The notes: generated from the sequence alone by a model not told the origin. Numbered from the stretch's first letter, positions 1 to 6,919 are shown. The stretch: DNA of 9,896 bases from Bdellovibrionales bacterium (GCA_026648125.1 JAPKGD010000030.1:1-9896), one strand, 5' to 3'. A program made the numbers and translations.

Positions 1-53
1 GATCGGACTATTTTTGGCCCGACTTTAGTGGTGTCAAAATGAGACGAGTGTTG

Positions 54-680
54 TTAATTTTTCTTTTCGTCTTTTTCGCCAAGGAGGGCTTCAAGTATTC
101 GCTTGGCGCGATCCGAGGGCGACTCAACCTTAAACATGCTGCGCAGCTTCAGGTCCTTTTTCACGTCTTTTGGGATTTCAATTTTCGCATCGCGAATCTT
201 TACAAAGGTCTTTTTGAGGTCTTCTTTATCTCGAATTTCCGGCTTAAATTCGCTTAAGATGTTTTCAAGAACAAACCAATAAGTGGAGCGGACCACCACG
301 GGAAGTTTTGTATTGTTGAGGCCGTCGAGTGCTTCTTGCGCCAGGCTATCGATGCTGTCCTCAAAGGCATTGAGTCCGTTCAGTTCCTTGCGAATCTCTG
401 GCATCAATTTGGCCAGCATATTATCTTGGTTGGGGCGGGAGAGTACGAGCAGCAGGCCTTGGCGCAGACTTTCAACGCTCTCTTGATCGGGAGTCACTTC
501 GGCGTCCGGATTTGAGCCCTTTAGAATTTTATTGGATTTTTTGATTCTCTCTCGAACCATGCTGAGCATCTCGTCATAGTCCTTAATCTGCAGTTCATTG
601 TATTTAAAGTATTCAGACCAGGAAGGAAGAGAGAGAGCCAGTCCAACGAGGATTGAGAGAATTCGCACATGTCGCGTCAT
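54..680 (-). CDS. Small exported protein of unknown function
   Basis: I do not recognise a family. From the ATG at 680 the protein is 208 residues. It opens with a typical signal peptide: basic MTRHVR, a hydrophobic core of about 15 residues (ILSILVGLALSLP), and a plausible cleavage site after SWS near residue 22. The mature part is charged and appears mostly helical, rich in Leu, Lys, Glu and Asp, with a Lys-rich C-terminus (GEKDEKKN). It has no cysteines, catalytic motif or further membrane segment that I can see. A GTG at 704 would add eight residues (MYLTIIGL) ahead of the basic segment. I prefer 680 because that extension spoils the signal peptide and a TATAAT box lies inside it. No Shine-Dalgarno sequence precedes either start. 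The gene is divergent from the thioredoxin-fold lipoprotein gene. A periplasmic location is inferred; the function is unknown. Confidence 0.72.
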   Translation of the reverse strand: MTRHVRILSILVGLALSLPSWSEYFKYNELQIKDYDEMLSMVRERIKKSNKILKGSNPDAEVTPDQESVESLRQGLLLVLSRPNQDNMLAKLMPEIRKELNGLNAFEDSIDSLAQEALDGLNNTKLPVVVRSTYWFVLENILSEFKPEIRDKEDLKKTFVKIRDAKIEIPKDVKKDLKLRSMFKVESPSDRAKRILEALLGEKDEKKN

Positions 681-687
681 AAGGCCA

Positions 688-715
688 ATTATAGTGAGAT
701 ACACTGCAATGACCA
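688..715 (-). promoter_or_regulatory. Candidate promoter giving a leaderless or near-leaderless transcript
   Basis: On the minus strand a perfect TATAAT (693-688) lies 16 bp downstream of TGGTCA (715-710), which matches four of six bases of the sigma-70 -35 consensus. Transcription would be expected to begin about seven bases after the -10 box, at roughly 681-680. That is the ATG chosen for the exported protein and fits the absence of a ribosome binding site. The -10 match is strong and the -35 match is weak; the assignment is inferred from sequence alone. Confidence 0.4.
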
Positions 716-836
716 GACCTTTTCTCTAGACTGGCCCTTTGTCGGATTGCGCTGAAAGAGTTTTCACTTCAGACCTTATTTTTTTTGTGCCAGAATAGGG
801 CTCTGTTTTTACTCAACATTTGCGAGGAGTTTTACC

Positions 837-1613
837 TTGAAACGACTATATGCCGTTATTGCACTTGCGAGCCTTTCCAGTTTGATCGGTTGTTCAGCCG
901 CTCTTGAGAAAGCCGTCGAGCAGAATCCTGATATCGTATTTAATGCGATCAAGAAAAATCCCAAAAAGTTTATCGAAGTAGTGAACGAGGCCGCTCGGGC
1001 AGCTCAAGAAGATGCGCGAAAGGACGAAGAAGCTGCTGAAGTTACCCGCATGGAAGAGGAGTTCAAGAACCCAAAGTCACCCAAGGTTGAAGAGGGCCGA
1101 ATTATTTTTGGAAGCAAGTCGGCGCCAATTACCATCGTGGAATATTCGGATTTTCAGTGCCCTTACTGTGCTCGAGGTTACAACAACCTGAAAGAAGTTC
1201 GCGAGATGTACGGAGACAAGATTCGTGTCGTCTACAAGCACCTTCCCCTAGATGGACATCCCTTGGCGATGCCTGCAGCAAAGTATTTTGAAGCTCTTGC
1301 GCTTCAGTTGCCGGACAAAGTTGAGAAATTCCATGACGAAATTTTTAACAACCAGAAGGCTCTCAACGATAAGCGCGAAGAATTCTTAAAAGATATCGCC
1401 AAAAAGCTTGGCGCAAATATGACCAAATTGATGAAGGACCTTGATTCCGAGGCTGTGACCAAGAGAATTGCGGCTGACATGGAAGAAGCTCGTGAGTTTG
1501 GCTTCAATGGAACTCCGGGATTTTTAATCAATGGCGTTTCGTTACGTGGAGCTTATCCTCCCCCGTATTTTCAAAAAATTATAGATCGTCATTTAGGAAA
1601 TAAGCCCGAATAA
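837..1613 (+). CDS. Lipid-anchored DsbA/ScsC-like thioredoxin-fold disulfide oxidoreductase
   Basis: This is a probable periplasmic thiol-disulfide oxidoreductase of the DsbA family (thioredoxin-fold domain 4), 258 residues. The N-terminus is a lipoprotein signal with lipobox LIGC, so Cys19 should be lipidated. Residues 20-75 form a charged helical stretch with NP-x-x-(V/F) repeats (QNPDIVFNAIKKNPKKF), resembling the N-terminal stalk of ScsC-type proteins. The catalytic domain follows: beta strand ITIVEYSDF, active-site CPYC (Cys108, Cys111), a helical insertion at about 150-220, and the cis-proline loop GTPGFLING (Thr226-Pro227). The start is TTG at 837, supported by GAGGAG at 824-829 with a 7-base spacer. 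No dsbB or dsbD partner is in the window, so whether it oxidises, reduces or isomerises is unknown. It is monocistronic, ended by the terminator at 1638-1672, and convergent with sfsA. The family call is firm; the precise role is inferred. Confidence 0.9.
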   Translation: MKRLYAVIALASLSSLIGCSAALEKAVEQNPDIVFNAIKKNPKKFIEVVNEAARAAQEDARKDEEAAEVTRMEEEFKNPKSPKVEEGRIIFGSKSAPITIVEYSDFQCPYCARGYNNLKEVREMYGDKIRVVYKHLPLDGHPLAMPAAKYFEALALQLPDKVEKFHDEIFNNQKALNDKREEFLKDIAKKLGANMTKLMKDLDSEAVTKRIAADMEEAREFGFNGTPGFLINGVSLRGAYPPPYFQKIIDRHLGNKPE

Positions 1614-1621
1614 ATTTCGGA

Positions 1622-2368
1622 TTAAATTTCTAAAGGTAAGAGGCGCGGCAACAATCGCGCCTCTTCTTTTTTAAGCTCACAGGGGTAAGCTGAAATCTGA
1701 ACGCCGGCCTTGATTGCTTGCCGTAGGAGTTTTCCATAAATGGGGTCAATGTGATCGGCCGGCGCAAAGGCCTGGCAATCGTCCCTCTGAACGAGAAAAA
1801 GAATTTCTGCCGTGTGCTTTTTCTGAACCAATTCCATCAGCTCTTTAAGGTGTTTTTGACCTCGTTCAGTAACGGCATCAGGAAACAGGGCTAAGCCGCC
1901 CTCACGCAAAGTCACATTTTTAACTTCAACAAAATGAAGCCGACTTTTTTCAATCAAAGGTGGAGTGAGCTTAGTGCCCGCAGGGAGGTCTTCGGAGCTC
2001 TTCCAAAGTGCAAGATCGATCCGAGTTTTTGCGTGAAGTTTGACCTCTCGCTGGCCTGAATCAAAATCCTTCCATCGAGGAAGGAGACCCAGAGTCCATG
2101 CTTCCCAGACTAAATCGTTGGCCAAGTGCGTGTTTACACCAACCCAGCCGCTTGAGGTCTTTATCATCTGTAAGGTGTGAGGAAGTTTACGGGTGGGGTC
2201 CGCGCTCGTCGAAAACCGACACGGGGCGCCCTCTTCAAGACAGCTTTTCAAACTCCCCGTATTGGGGACGTGGGCCGTGGTCGTTTGGCCATTAACCTTC
2301 AGATCCGCAAAAAAGCGCTTATAGCGCTTGAGGAATTGGCCTTCGTTGAGGGGTTCCGTAAATTTCAT
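1622..2368 (-). CDS. sfsA: SfsA family protein (sugar fermentation stimulation protein)
   Basis: This 248-residue protein has the SfsA signature along its whole length. It opens MKFTEPLNEG and KRYKRFFAD, followed by HVPNTGSLKSCLEEG (about 33-47), RKLPHTLQ (60-67), VGVNTHLAND (76-85) and FVEVKNVTL (146-154). FPDAVTERGQKHLKEL (162-177) completes the signature. The RIDLAL segment (Asp118) plus VEVK (Glu148, Lys150) matches the PD-(D/E)XK nuclease-like core known for this family. In E. coli SfsA was linked to maltose metabolism and nucleic-acid binding; its biochemical role remains unclear, so function is not inferred further. The reading frame extends upstream to TTG at 2398, but family members begin at MKF, so ATG 2368 is chosen; neither start has a clear ribosome binding site. 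The E. coli protein is 234 residues, and the extra length here is partly an insertion at about 125-143. The gene ends 8 bp from the convergent DsbA-like gene. Confidence 0.93.
   Translation of the reverse strand: MKFTEPLNEGQFLKRYKRFFADLKVNGQTTTAHVPNTGSLKSCLEEGAPCRFSTSADPTRKLPHTLQMIKTSSGWVGVNTHLANDLVWEAWTLGLLPRWKDFDSGQREVKLHAKTRIDLALWKSSEDLPAGTKLTPPLIEKSRLHFVEVKNVTLREGGLALFPDAVTERGQKHLKELMELVQKKHTAEILFLVQRDDCQAFAPADHIDPIYGKLLRQAIKAGVQISAYPCELKKEEARLLPRLLPLEI
1638..1672 (+). terminator. Intrinsic terminator of the DsbA-like gene, inside the sfsA coding sequence
   Basis: A perfect 10 bp GC-rich stem pairs AAGAGGCGCG (1638-1647) with CGCGCCTCTT (1656-1665). The loop is 8 bases (1648-1655) and a T run follows (TTTTTT at 1667-1672). 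It lies 25 bases after the stop of the DsbA-like gene and points the right way to end it. The same bases encode part of the SfsA C-terminus on the other strand, the T run being the two AAA lysine codons. Read on the minus strand the hairpin has no strong U tract, so it should act mainly for plus-strand transcripts. Confidence 0.88.
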
Positions 2369-2414
2369 AGGAGCCGCGCAAGCTGCCATGTGCGGCAAGA
2401 CGAGTCAAAGGCGA

Positions 2415-2420
2415 GATAAT
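2415..2420 (+). promoter_or_regulatory. Candidate -10 box of the lipA operon
   Basis: GATAAT (five of six matches to TATAAT) lies in the spacer between the divergent sfsA and lipA genes and would start transcription near 2427, leaving a leader of about 50 bases. The -35 candidate 17 bp upstream (GCGGCA, 2392-2397) is poor, three of six. No operator or riboswitch fold is apparent in the leader. The call rests mainly on the -10 match and the need for a promoter ahead of a four-gene operon. Confidence 0.35.
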
Positions 2421-2476
2421 ATGGACATTTTGTGCGGCTCTGCGTAAAAAGGATGCTTCTAAACAGGAGATGCGCC

Positions 2477-3430
2477 ATGTCGACAATGGTTACGGAGAAG
2501 GAAAGTCCCAAGAGACGGGTTCGCTTTCCCAAGCCGGAGTGGATCAAAGTTCGTTCTGCGGGTGGAGAACGTTATCTCGAACTGAAAGAAATGCTTAAGG
2601 AACTCAAACTGGCCACTGTTTGCCAGGAAGCCCAATGCCCTAATATCGGTGAATGTTGGAGCGGGGGCACTGCGACCATCATGTTGATGGGAGAGGTCTG
2701 CACGCGCGGTTGTCGGTTCTGTAATGTGAAAACGGGAAATCCGAAAGGAGTCCTGGATCTTGAAGAGCCTCAGAAGGTGGCCTACGCCGTGAGCCAAATG
2801 TCATTGGATTACGTCGTACTCACCAGCGTTGATCGGGACGATCTCGCGGATGAGGGCAGTGGACATTTCGCGGAAACCGTCCGACTTCTCAAAGAATTGT
2901 CTCCCAGTTTGATCATCGAAGTTTTGACTCCTGATTTTAAAGGCAATGCGACTTATATTCGAAAAATTGTTGAAGCTCGCCCTGACGTGTTTGCCCATAA
3001 CGTTGAAACGGTGGAGAGACTCACTGCTCGGGTGCGGGATCCGCGGGCTGGGTACCAACAGAGTTTGCGCGTTCTTGAAATGGTTAAAGAAATGGATCCC
3101 TCGCGATTCACAAAGTCCTCGCTCATGTTGGGACTGGGTGAAACACAAGAAGAAGTCCGCCAAACTCTAAAAGATTTGCGCTCTGTGGGCTGTGATGTGG
3201 TGACCTTTGGTCAGTACCTCCAACCTCGGCCGCGCCATCTACCGGTGGAGGAGTTTATTAAGCCCGAGGCATTTCGGCAGTGGCAAATTGAGGCGGAAGG
3301 TATGGGCTTTTTGTATGTGGCCAGTGGGCCACTCGTACGAAGTTCGTATCGGGCCGGAGAGTTTTTTATGAAAGGTGTAATTGAAAAGCGACGCCGCCAA
3401 GAAGCGGTCGTTGAGGCGAAAGGGGAATAG
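2477..3430 (+). CDS. lipA: Lipoyl synthase (radical SAM)
   Basis: LipA inserts two sulfur atoms into the octanoyl chain already bound to a lipoyl-domain lysine, completing the lipoyl cofactor in the cytoplasm. All hallmarks are present in the 317-residue protein. The auxiliary [4Fe-4S] cysteines are in CQEAQCPNIGEC (Cys49, Cys54, Cys60). The radical-SAM cluster motif is CTRGCRFC (Cys75, Cys79, Cys82). The C-terminal RSSYRAGE (from residue 288) supplies the serine ligand of the auxiliary cluster. Conserved stretches NVKTGNP, TSVDRDDL, HNVETV and TFGQYLQP are intact. The frame is open from GTG 2432, but ATG 2477 has AGGAG at 2465-2469 with a 7-base spacer and gives the normal length. It is first in an operon with E2, lpdA and lipB; the E2 start is 5 bp after its stop. 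The E2 lipoyl domain encoded next door is its likely substrate. Confidence 0.98.
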   Translation: MSTMVTEKESPKRRVRFPKPEWIKVRSAGGERYLELKEMLKELKLATVCQEAQCPNIGECWSGGTATIMLMGEVCTRGCRFCNVKTGNPKGVLDLEEPQKVAYAVSQMSLDYVVLTSVDRDDLADEGSGHFAETVRLLKELSPSLIIEVLTPDFKGNATYIRKIVEARPDVFAHNVETVERLTARVRDPRAGYQQSLRVLEMVKEMDPSRFTKSSLMLGLGETQEEVRQTLKDLRSVGCDVVTFGQYLQPRPRHLPVEEFIKPEAFRQWQIEAEGMGFLYVASGPLVRSSYRAGEFFMKGVIEKRRRQEAVVEAKGE

Positions 3431-3435
3431 GCAGC

Positions 3436-4743
3436 ATGGCAACTCAGGATGTGAAATTACCAGATATTGGCGAAGGCGTAACGGAAGGCGAACTGGTCAA
3501 ATGGTTGGTGAAGGTGGGTGATGCCGTGAAGGCAGACCAAGCTGTAGCTGAAGTCATGACAGATAAAGCCACGGTTGAAGTTCCCACTCCAGTGGCTGGA
3601 GTTGTGAAGGAGCTTAAGCTCAAAGAAGGCGCGATGGTTCCTATTGAAACCGTAATGCTTACGGTTGAAACATCGGGTTCACAGGCGGCGAGCAATGCGC
3701 CGACCAAGGCGGCTCCAGCCCCTTCTCCTGCTCCGGTGGCCGCTGCGGCAAAGGCACCTCCGCCGTCAGCCCCAGCCACTTCGGTGATGAGCAGTTCGCG
3801 TGGAGGACTTGAGGTTTATCCACCTGCGGCGGACAGTCGAGTCCTTGCAACTCCAGCGACTCGTCGTCTAGCCCGTGAAATGGGAATCGATATCAATCAA
3901 ATTCGCGGAACAGGAATCGCCGGGCGAGTAACTCGTGAAGACATTCTGCAAACAAAGGGTGGAGCTACGACCGCGACCACGACTTGGACAAAGCCAACAG
4001 CGGCGCCAATCAAGGCCGCTTATCAAGGCACGCCCGGTGCGGCCGAAGAACGGGTGCCATTGAGAGGAGTTCGAAAGAAAATTGCCGAGAATTTGCAAAT
4101 GGCAAAGCAGATCATTCCGCATTTCACTTTGGTTGAAGAAGCAAATGTCGGGGAGCTTGTCCGCATGCGTTCTCAGGCAAAGGAAGCTGCGGAGAAATCT
4201 GGCACTAAAGTGACCTACCTCCCCTTTGTGATGAAGGCATTGATCGCAACAATTCGCGAATTCCCCATGTTCAATGCAAGCATTGATGATCAGGCGAGTG
4301 AGATCGTCTACAAGGGATATTTTAATGTGGGTTTTGCCGCAGATACTCCCAATGGTTTGCTTGTGCCAGTTGTTAAACATGCGGACCATAAAACGATTTT
4401 AGAAATCAGCCGAGATATTCAAGACCTTGCGAGCAAGGCGCGTGACGGAAAGTTAGCTCTCGAAGAGATGAAGGGTGCAACCATCACCATCACGAACATT
4501 GGCAGCGTCGGTGGACTCTATGCCACGCCCATCATCAATCATCCCGAAGTGGCGATTCTGGGAATGTACAAGATTCAAGATAAACCCTTGTGGAACGGAA
4601 CTTCCTTTGATCGCGGACAGTTTATGAATTTTAGCATCACCTGTGACCATCGTTTGATTGATGGGGCAGTCGCAGCCAATTTCATGAAAGCCTTTGTTTC
4701 AAGAATTGAAAACCCCAGCCGGTTAATGCTGGACATGATGTAG
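3436..4743 (+). CDS. Dihydrolipoamide acyltransferase, E2 of a 2-oxoacid dehydrogenase complex
   Basis: E2 forms the core of a 2-oxoacid dehydrogenase complex and moves the acyl group from its lipoyl arm to CoA. The 435-residue protein has the full domain order. One lipoyl domain (1-80) carries the lysine to be modified in MTDKATVEV (Lys44). An Ala/Pro-rich flexible linker (about 83-118) follows, then a peripheral-subunit-binding domain (134-172, SRVLATPATRRLAREMG...GRVTREDIL). A second linker (173-203) leads to the catalytic acyltransferase domain (about 205-435) with active-site DHRLIDG (His405, Asp409) and the TITNIGSVGG loop. The opening LPDIGEGVTEGEL and single lipoyl domain resemble E2s partnered by alpha2beta2-type E1 (branched-chain or Gram-positive/delta-type pyruvate complexes) rather than E. 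coli AceF or SucB. The substrate is therefore either pyruvate or branched-chain 2-oxoacids; no E1 is adjacent to decide. A weak ribosome binding site overlaps the lipA stop. Confidence 0.95.
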   Translation: MATQDVKLPDIGEGVTEGELVKWLVKVGDAVKADQAVAEVMTDKATVEVPTPVAGVVKELKLKEGAMVPIETVMLTVETSGSQAASNAPTKAAPAPSPAPVAAAAKAPPPSAPATSVMSSSRGGLEVYPPAADSRVLATPATRRLAREMGIDINQIRGTGIAGRVTREDILQTKGGATTATTTWTKPTAAPIKAAYQGTPGAAEERVPLRGVRKKIAENLQMAKQIIPHFTLVEEANVGELVRMRSQAKEAAEKSGTKVTYLPFVMKALIATIREFPMFNASIDDQASEIVYKGYFNVGFAADTPNGLLVPVVKHADHKTILEISRDIQDLASKARDGKLALEEMKGATITITNIGSVGGLYATPIINHPEVAILGMYKIQDKPLWNGTSFDRGQFMNFSITCDHRLIDGAVAANFMKAFVSRIENPSRLMLDMM

Positions 4744-4754
4744 AGGTTTAAATC

Positions 4755-6209
4755 ATGGCAGACGTATTTGATGTTTGTGTGATCGGTGCAGGTCCTGGTG
4801 GCTATGTGGCAGCAATTCGCTCGTCCCAATTGGGGCTTAAGACAGCGGTCATTGAGCGTGAATCGTTGGGTGGAGTTTGTCTAAATGTGGGCTGCATTCC
4901 ATCAAAAGCAATGATTTCGGCTTCGCACTTTTACACGCGAATGTTGCACGATGCACCCACCATGGGTCTTAAGGTGAAAGGTGAGGTTTCCGTCGATATG
5001 AAGCAGCTTCAGACTTGGAAGCAGTCTGTGGTTGAGCGCATGACGGGAGGAGTGAGCCAACTTCTTAAGGGAAATGGCGTAACAGTTATCAGTGGTGAGG
5101 CGAACTTCAAAACGGCCAAAGAATTGACGGTCAATTCGAAGAGTGGCACTCAAACTGTACAAGCGAAAAATTTTATTATTGCGACGGGGTCTCGGCCGAT
5201 TGAGATTCCTGGTTTCAAAATTGATGAGACAGATATTTTAAGCTCTACAGGGGCATTGGCCTTAAGTGAACTCCCCAAGCGCCTTGTGGTCATCGGCGGC
5301 GGATACATTGGGCTCGAAATTGGAACTTTTTTGGCAAAACTTGGAACAGAAGTTGAAATCCTTGAAGCCGGTGGCGCTCTTCTTGGCGGTGTCGCTGATT
5401 CTGATTGCGTTCAGGTGGTTGAGCGAAAGCTGAAGAAAATGGGTGTTAAAATTCACCTCAATGCAAAGGCGCAAAGTTTTAAAAAGACCGGCAAAGCACT
5501 GGAAGTAACGGCTCAAGTGGGCTCGGAGTCGGCCACCATCAAGGCGGACAAAATACTTTTGACGGTGGGACGACGGCCAAATTCAGATCAGTTGAATCTC
5601 AAAGGTATCGGATTAGGTTTGGACGAGCGGGGTTTTATCAAGGTCAATGCACAAAGAAAGACCAATCTCCCCAACATTTTTGCAATTGGTGATATTGCAG
5701 GACAGCCCATGCTGGCCCACAAGGCCAGTCACGAGGGTGTTCTCGTTGCGGAAGTTATTGCCGGTCAAAACCGCGCTTACGATGCTAAAACAGTACCTGC
5801 CGTAATTTTTGTCGACCCGGAGATTGCGTCGGCGGGATGGCTTGAGAATGAATGTAGAGCAAAGGGGCACCAAGAATTGAAAATTGGTCGGTTTCCATTC
5901 GCCGCAAATGGCCGGGCTGTTTCAGTGATGGAGACGGATGGTTTTGTGAAAATCATTGCCGATGCAAAGACTCACATCGTACTCGGAGTTCATATTGTGG
6001 GACCTGAGGCGAGCAACTTGATTTCTGAGGCCGCCCTCGCCATTGAAATGGGCGCGCGTTTAGAGGATATGGCGTTGACCATTCATCCTCACCCCACATT
6101 AGGTGAAACTATGATGGAGGCCGCGGAGGCCGCATTAGGGCACGCCATTCACGTTATTCAAAGGCCGCTGTCTAAAGCGGGAGGAAATACGCTTCGAGCA
6201 AACGCATGA
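4755..6209 (+). CDS. lpdA: Dihydrolipoamide dehydrogenase (E3)
   Basis: E3 is a FAD flavoprotein that reoxidises the dihydrolipoyl arm of E2 and passes electrons to NAD+. In the 484 residues the FAD-binding Rossmann motif is IGAGPGG (10-16). The redox disulfide is GGVCLNVGCIPSKA (Cys42, Cys47). ATGSRP is at 143-148, the NAD-binding motif is GGGYIG (181-186) with an acidic strand end near Glu201-Glu204, and the second FAD motif AIGD ends at Asp313. The C-terminal dimerisation domain holds the catalytic His-Glu pair in HPHPTLGE (His446, Glu451). No lipoyl domain is fused at the N-terminus. The length fits the family (E. coli Lpd is 474). GAGG at 4743-4746, with an 8-base spacer, supports ATG 4755. 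The gene follows E2 by 11 bp and overlaps the lipB start by 4 bp (ATGA), so it should be co-translated within the lipA operon. Confidence 0.98.
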   Translation: MADVFDVCVIGAGPGGYVAAIRSSQLGLKTAVIERESLGGVCLNVGCIPSKAMISASHFYTRMLHDAPTMGLKVKGEVSVDMKQLQTWKQSVVERMTGGVSQLLKGNGVTVISGEANFKTAKELTVNSKSGTQTVQAKNFIIATGSRPIEIPGFKIDETDILSSTGALALSELPKRLVVIGGGYIGLEIGTFLAKLGTEVEILEAGGALLGGVADSDCVQVVERKLKKMGVKIHLNAKAQSFKKTGKALEVTAQVGSESATIKADKILLTVGRRPNSDQLNLKGIGLGLDERGFIKVNAQRKTNLPNIFAIGDIAGQPMLAHKASHEGVLVAEVIAGQNRAYDAKTVPAVIFVDPEIASAGWLENECRAKGHQELKIGRFPFAANGRAVSVMETDGFVKIIADAKTHIVLGVHIVGPEASNLISEAALAIEMGARLEDMALTIHPHPTLGETMMEAAEAALGHAIHVIQRPLSKAGGNTLRANA

Positions 6210-6919
6210 TTGAAAAGGTAAACTGGGGGCTCATTGATTACGAGAATTCAGTTCGCCAGCAAACGGAGTTGGTCGAAGCAGTTTCTTTGGGACAAAAGCC
6301 GGACTCGATTGTCTTTTGCACGCATCCCCCGGTTGTGACTAAGGGGCGTACAACGCCAGAGACGGACATCACAGATTGGAATGGGGCAATCGTAGAGTCG
6401 AGCCGAGGTGGACGAGCGACTTACCATGGCCCCAATCAGCTTGTAATCTATCCCATCGTTGACTTAAAAACTGAGCGCCGAGGGCTTCCCTCGCGACACA
6501 TCCAAGCCTTTATAAAACTGATTGGCTCCGTCATGGTTGAGACGGTGAAGACATTTGGTGTTGAGAGTGAATTACGTCAAGGCCTCGAGATCGATGAAGA
6601 TGGATTTCGCCGGCAGTTGACAGGCATTTGGGTTGGAAACCGAAAATTGGCATCTATTGGTGTGGCTGTGCGCAAATGGGTCACTTATCATGGGATTGCA
6701 GTCAACCTCGAGAGTGATGAAATGGCATTCAGGGGGATTCGTCCCTGCGGTTTTCGCCAGGGTGTTATGGTTTCTCTGCAAGAGCTTTTGGGGCAACCCA
6801 TAGCAAGAGATGAGTTTATAGAGGAATACTTTCGGCGTCTCAGCGTTGAGCTTGAGCCGAGGACCCAAGTGGCTTTTGACCGGACTCGGGCTTCAGAATT
6901 TTCTCAAAGAATTCAGTGA
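6206..6919 (+). CDS. lipB: Lipoyl(octanoyl) transferase
   Basis: LipB moves octanoate from acyl carrier protein to the lipoyl-domain lysine, the step before LipA. The 237-residue protein shows the family motifs. THPPVVTKGR (39-48) is followed by the substrate-pocket block RGGRATYHGPNQLVIYP (67-83). The active-site lysine lies in GNRKLASIGV (Lys147), followed by TYHGIAVNL. The acyl-thioester cysteine is in RPCGFRQGVMVSL (Cys181). E. coli LipB has the same Lys/Cys dyad (Lys135, Cys169) in 213 residues; the extra residues here are mainly a C-terminal tail after EEYFRRLSVEL. Its ATG overlaps the lpdA stop as ATGA, implying translational coupling. It is last in the operon. Its final 80 bases overlap the 3' end of the esterase gene on the other strand, and no intrinsic terminator was found downstream. 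With LipA this gives a complete endogenous lipoylation route. Confidence 0.97.
   Translation: MIEKVNWGLIDYENSVRQQTELVEAVSLGQKPDSIVFCTHPPVVTKGRTTPETDITDWNGAIVESSRGGRATYHGPNQLVIYPIVDLKTERRGLPSRHIQAFIKLIGSVMVETVKTFGVESELRQGLEIDEDGFRRQLTGIWVGNRKLASIGVAVRKWVTYHGIAVNLESDEMAFRGIRPCGFRQGVMVSLQELLGQPIARDEFIEEYFRRLSVELEPRTQVAFDRTRASEFSQRIQ

Noticed and set aside
1..53. Short non-coding edge after the first gene
   Set aside because: No convincing frame, hairpin or motif could be supported in these 53 bases.
42..77. AGACGA/TCGTCT pair followed by a T run, possible terminator on the plus strand
   Set aside because: The stem is only 6 bp with a 19-base loop, and no plus-strand gene is visible upstream. 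The T-richness is explained by lysine codons on the minus strand.
39..257. Plus-strand frame with hydrophobic start opposite the exported-protein gene
   Set aside because: It is a shadow of the minus-strand gene. It has no ribosome binding site, and the hydrophobic start comes from the Lys-rich codons of the opposite strand.
751..787. Weak hairpin (TGAAA/TTTCA) followed by eight T upstream of the DsbA-like gene
   Set aside because: It is a 5 bp AT-rich stem separated from the T run, with no upstream plus-strand gene to terminate. It is probably just an AT-rich promoter region, and I found no good -35/-10 pair there.
1606..1620. CCGAA/TTCGG hairpin in the gap between the DsbA-like gene and sfsA, possible sfsA terminator
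   Set aside because: The stem is 5 bp and has only a poor U-rich tail on the minus strand (GCTTATTTCC), too weak to annotate.
2421..2447. Eight-codon ATG frame in the lipA leader, possible leader peptide
   Set aside because: It has no ribosome binding site, no run of regulatory codons and no attenuator hairpin; chance is sufficient.
2432..2476. N-terminal extension of lipA from GTG 2432
   Set aside because: ATG 2477 has a strong, well-spaced AGGAG and gives the normal LipA length. The extension is Arg/Cys-rich and unlike the family.
3444..3779. Minus-strand Ala/Thr/Ser-rich frame inside the E2 gene
   Set aside because: It is a mirror of the lipoyl domain and the Ala/Pro linker codons, not an independent gene.
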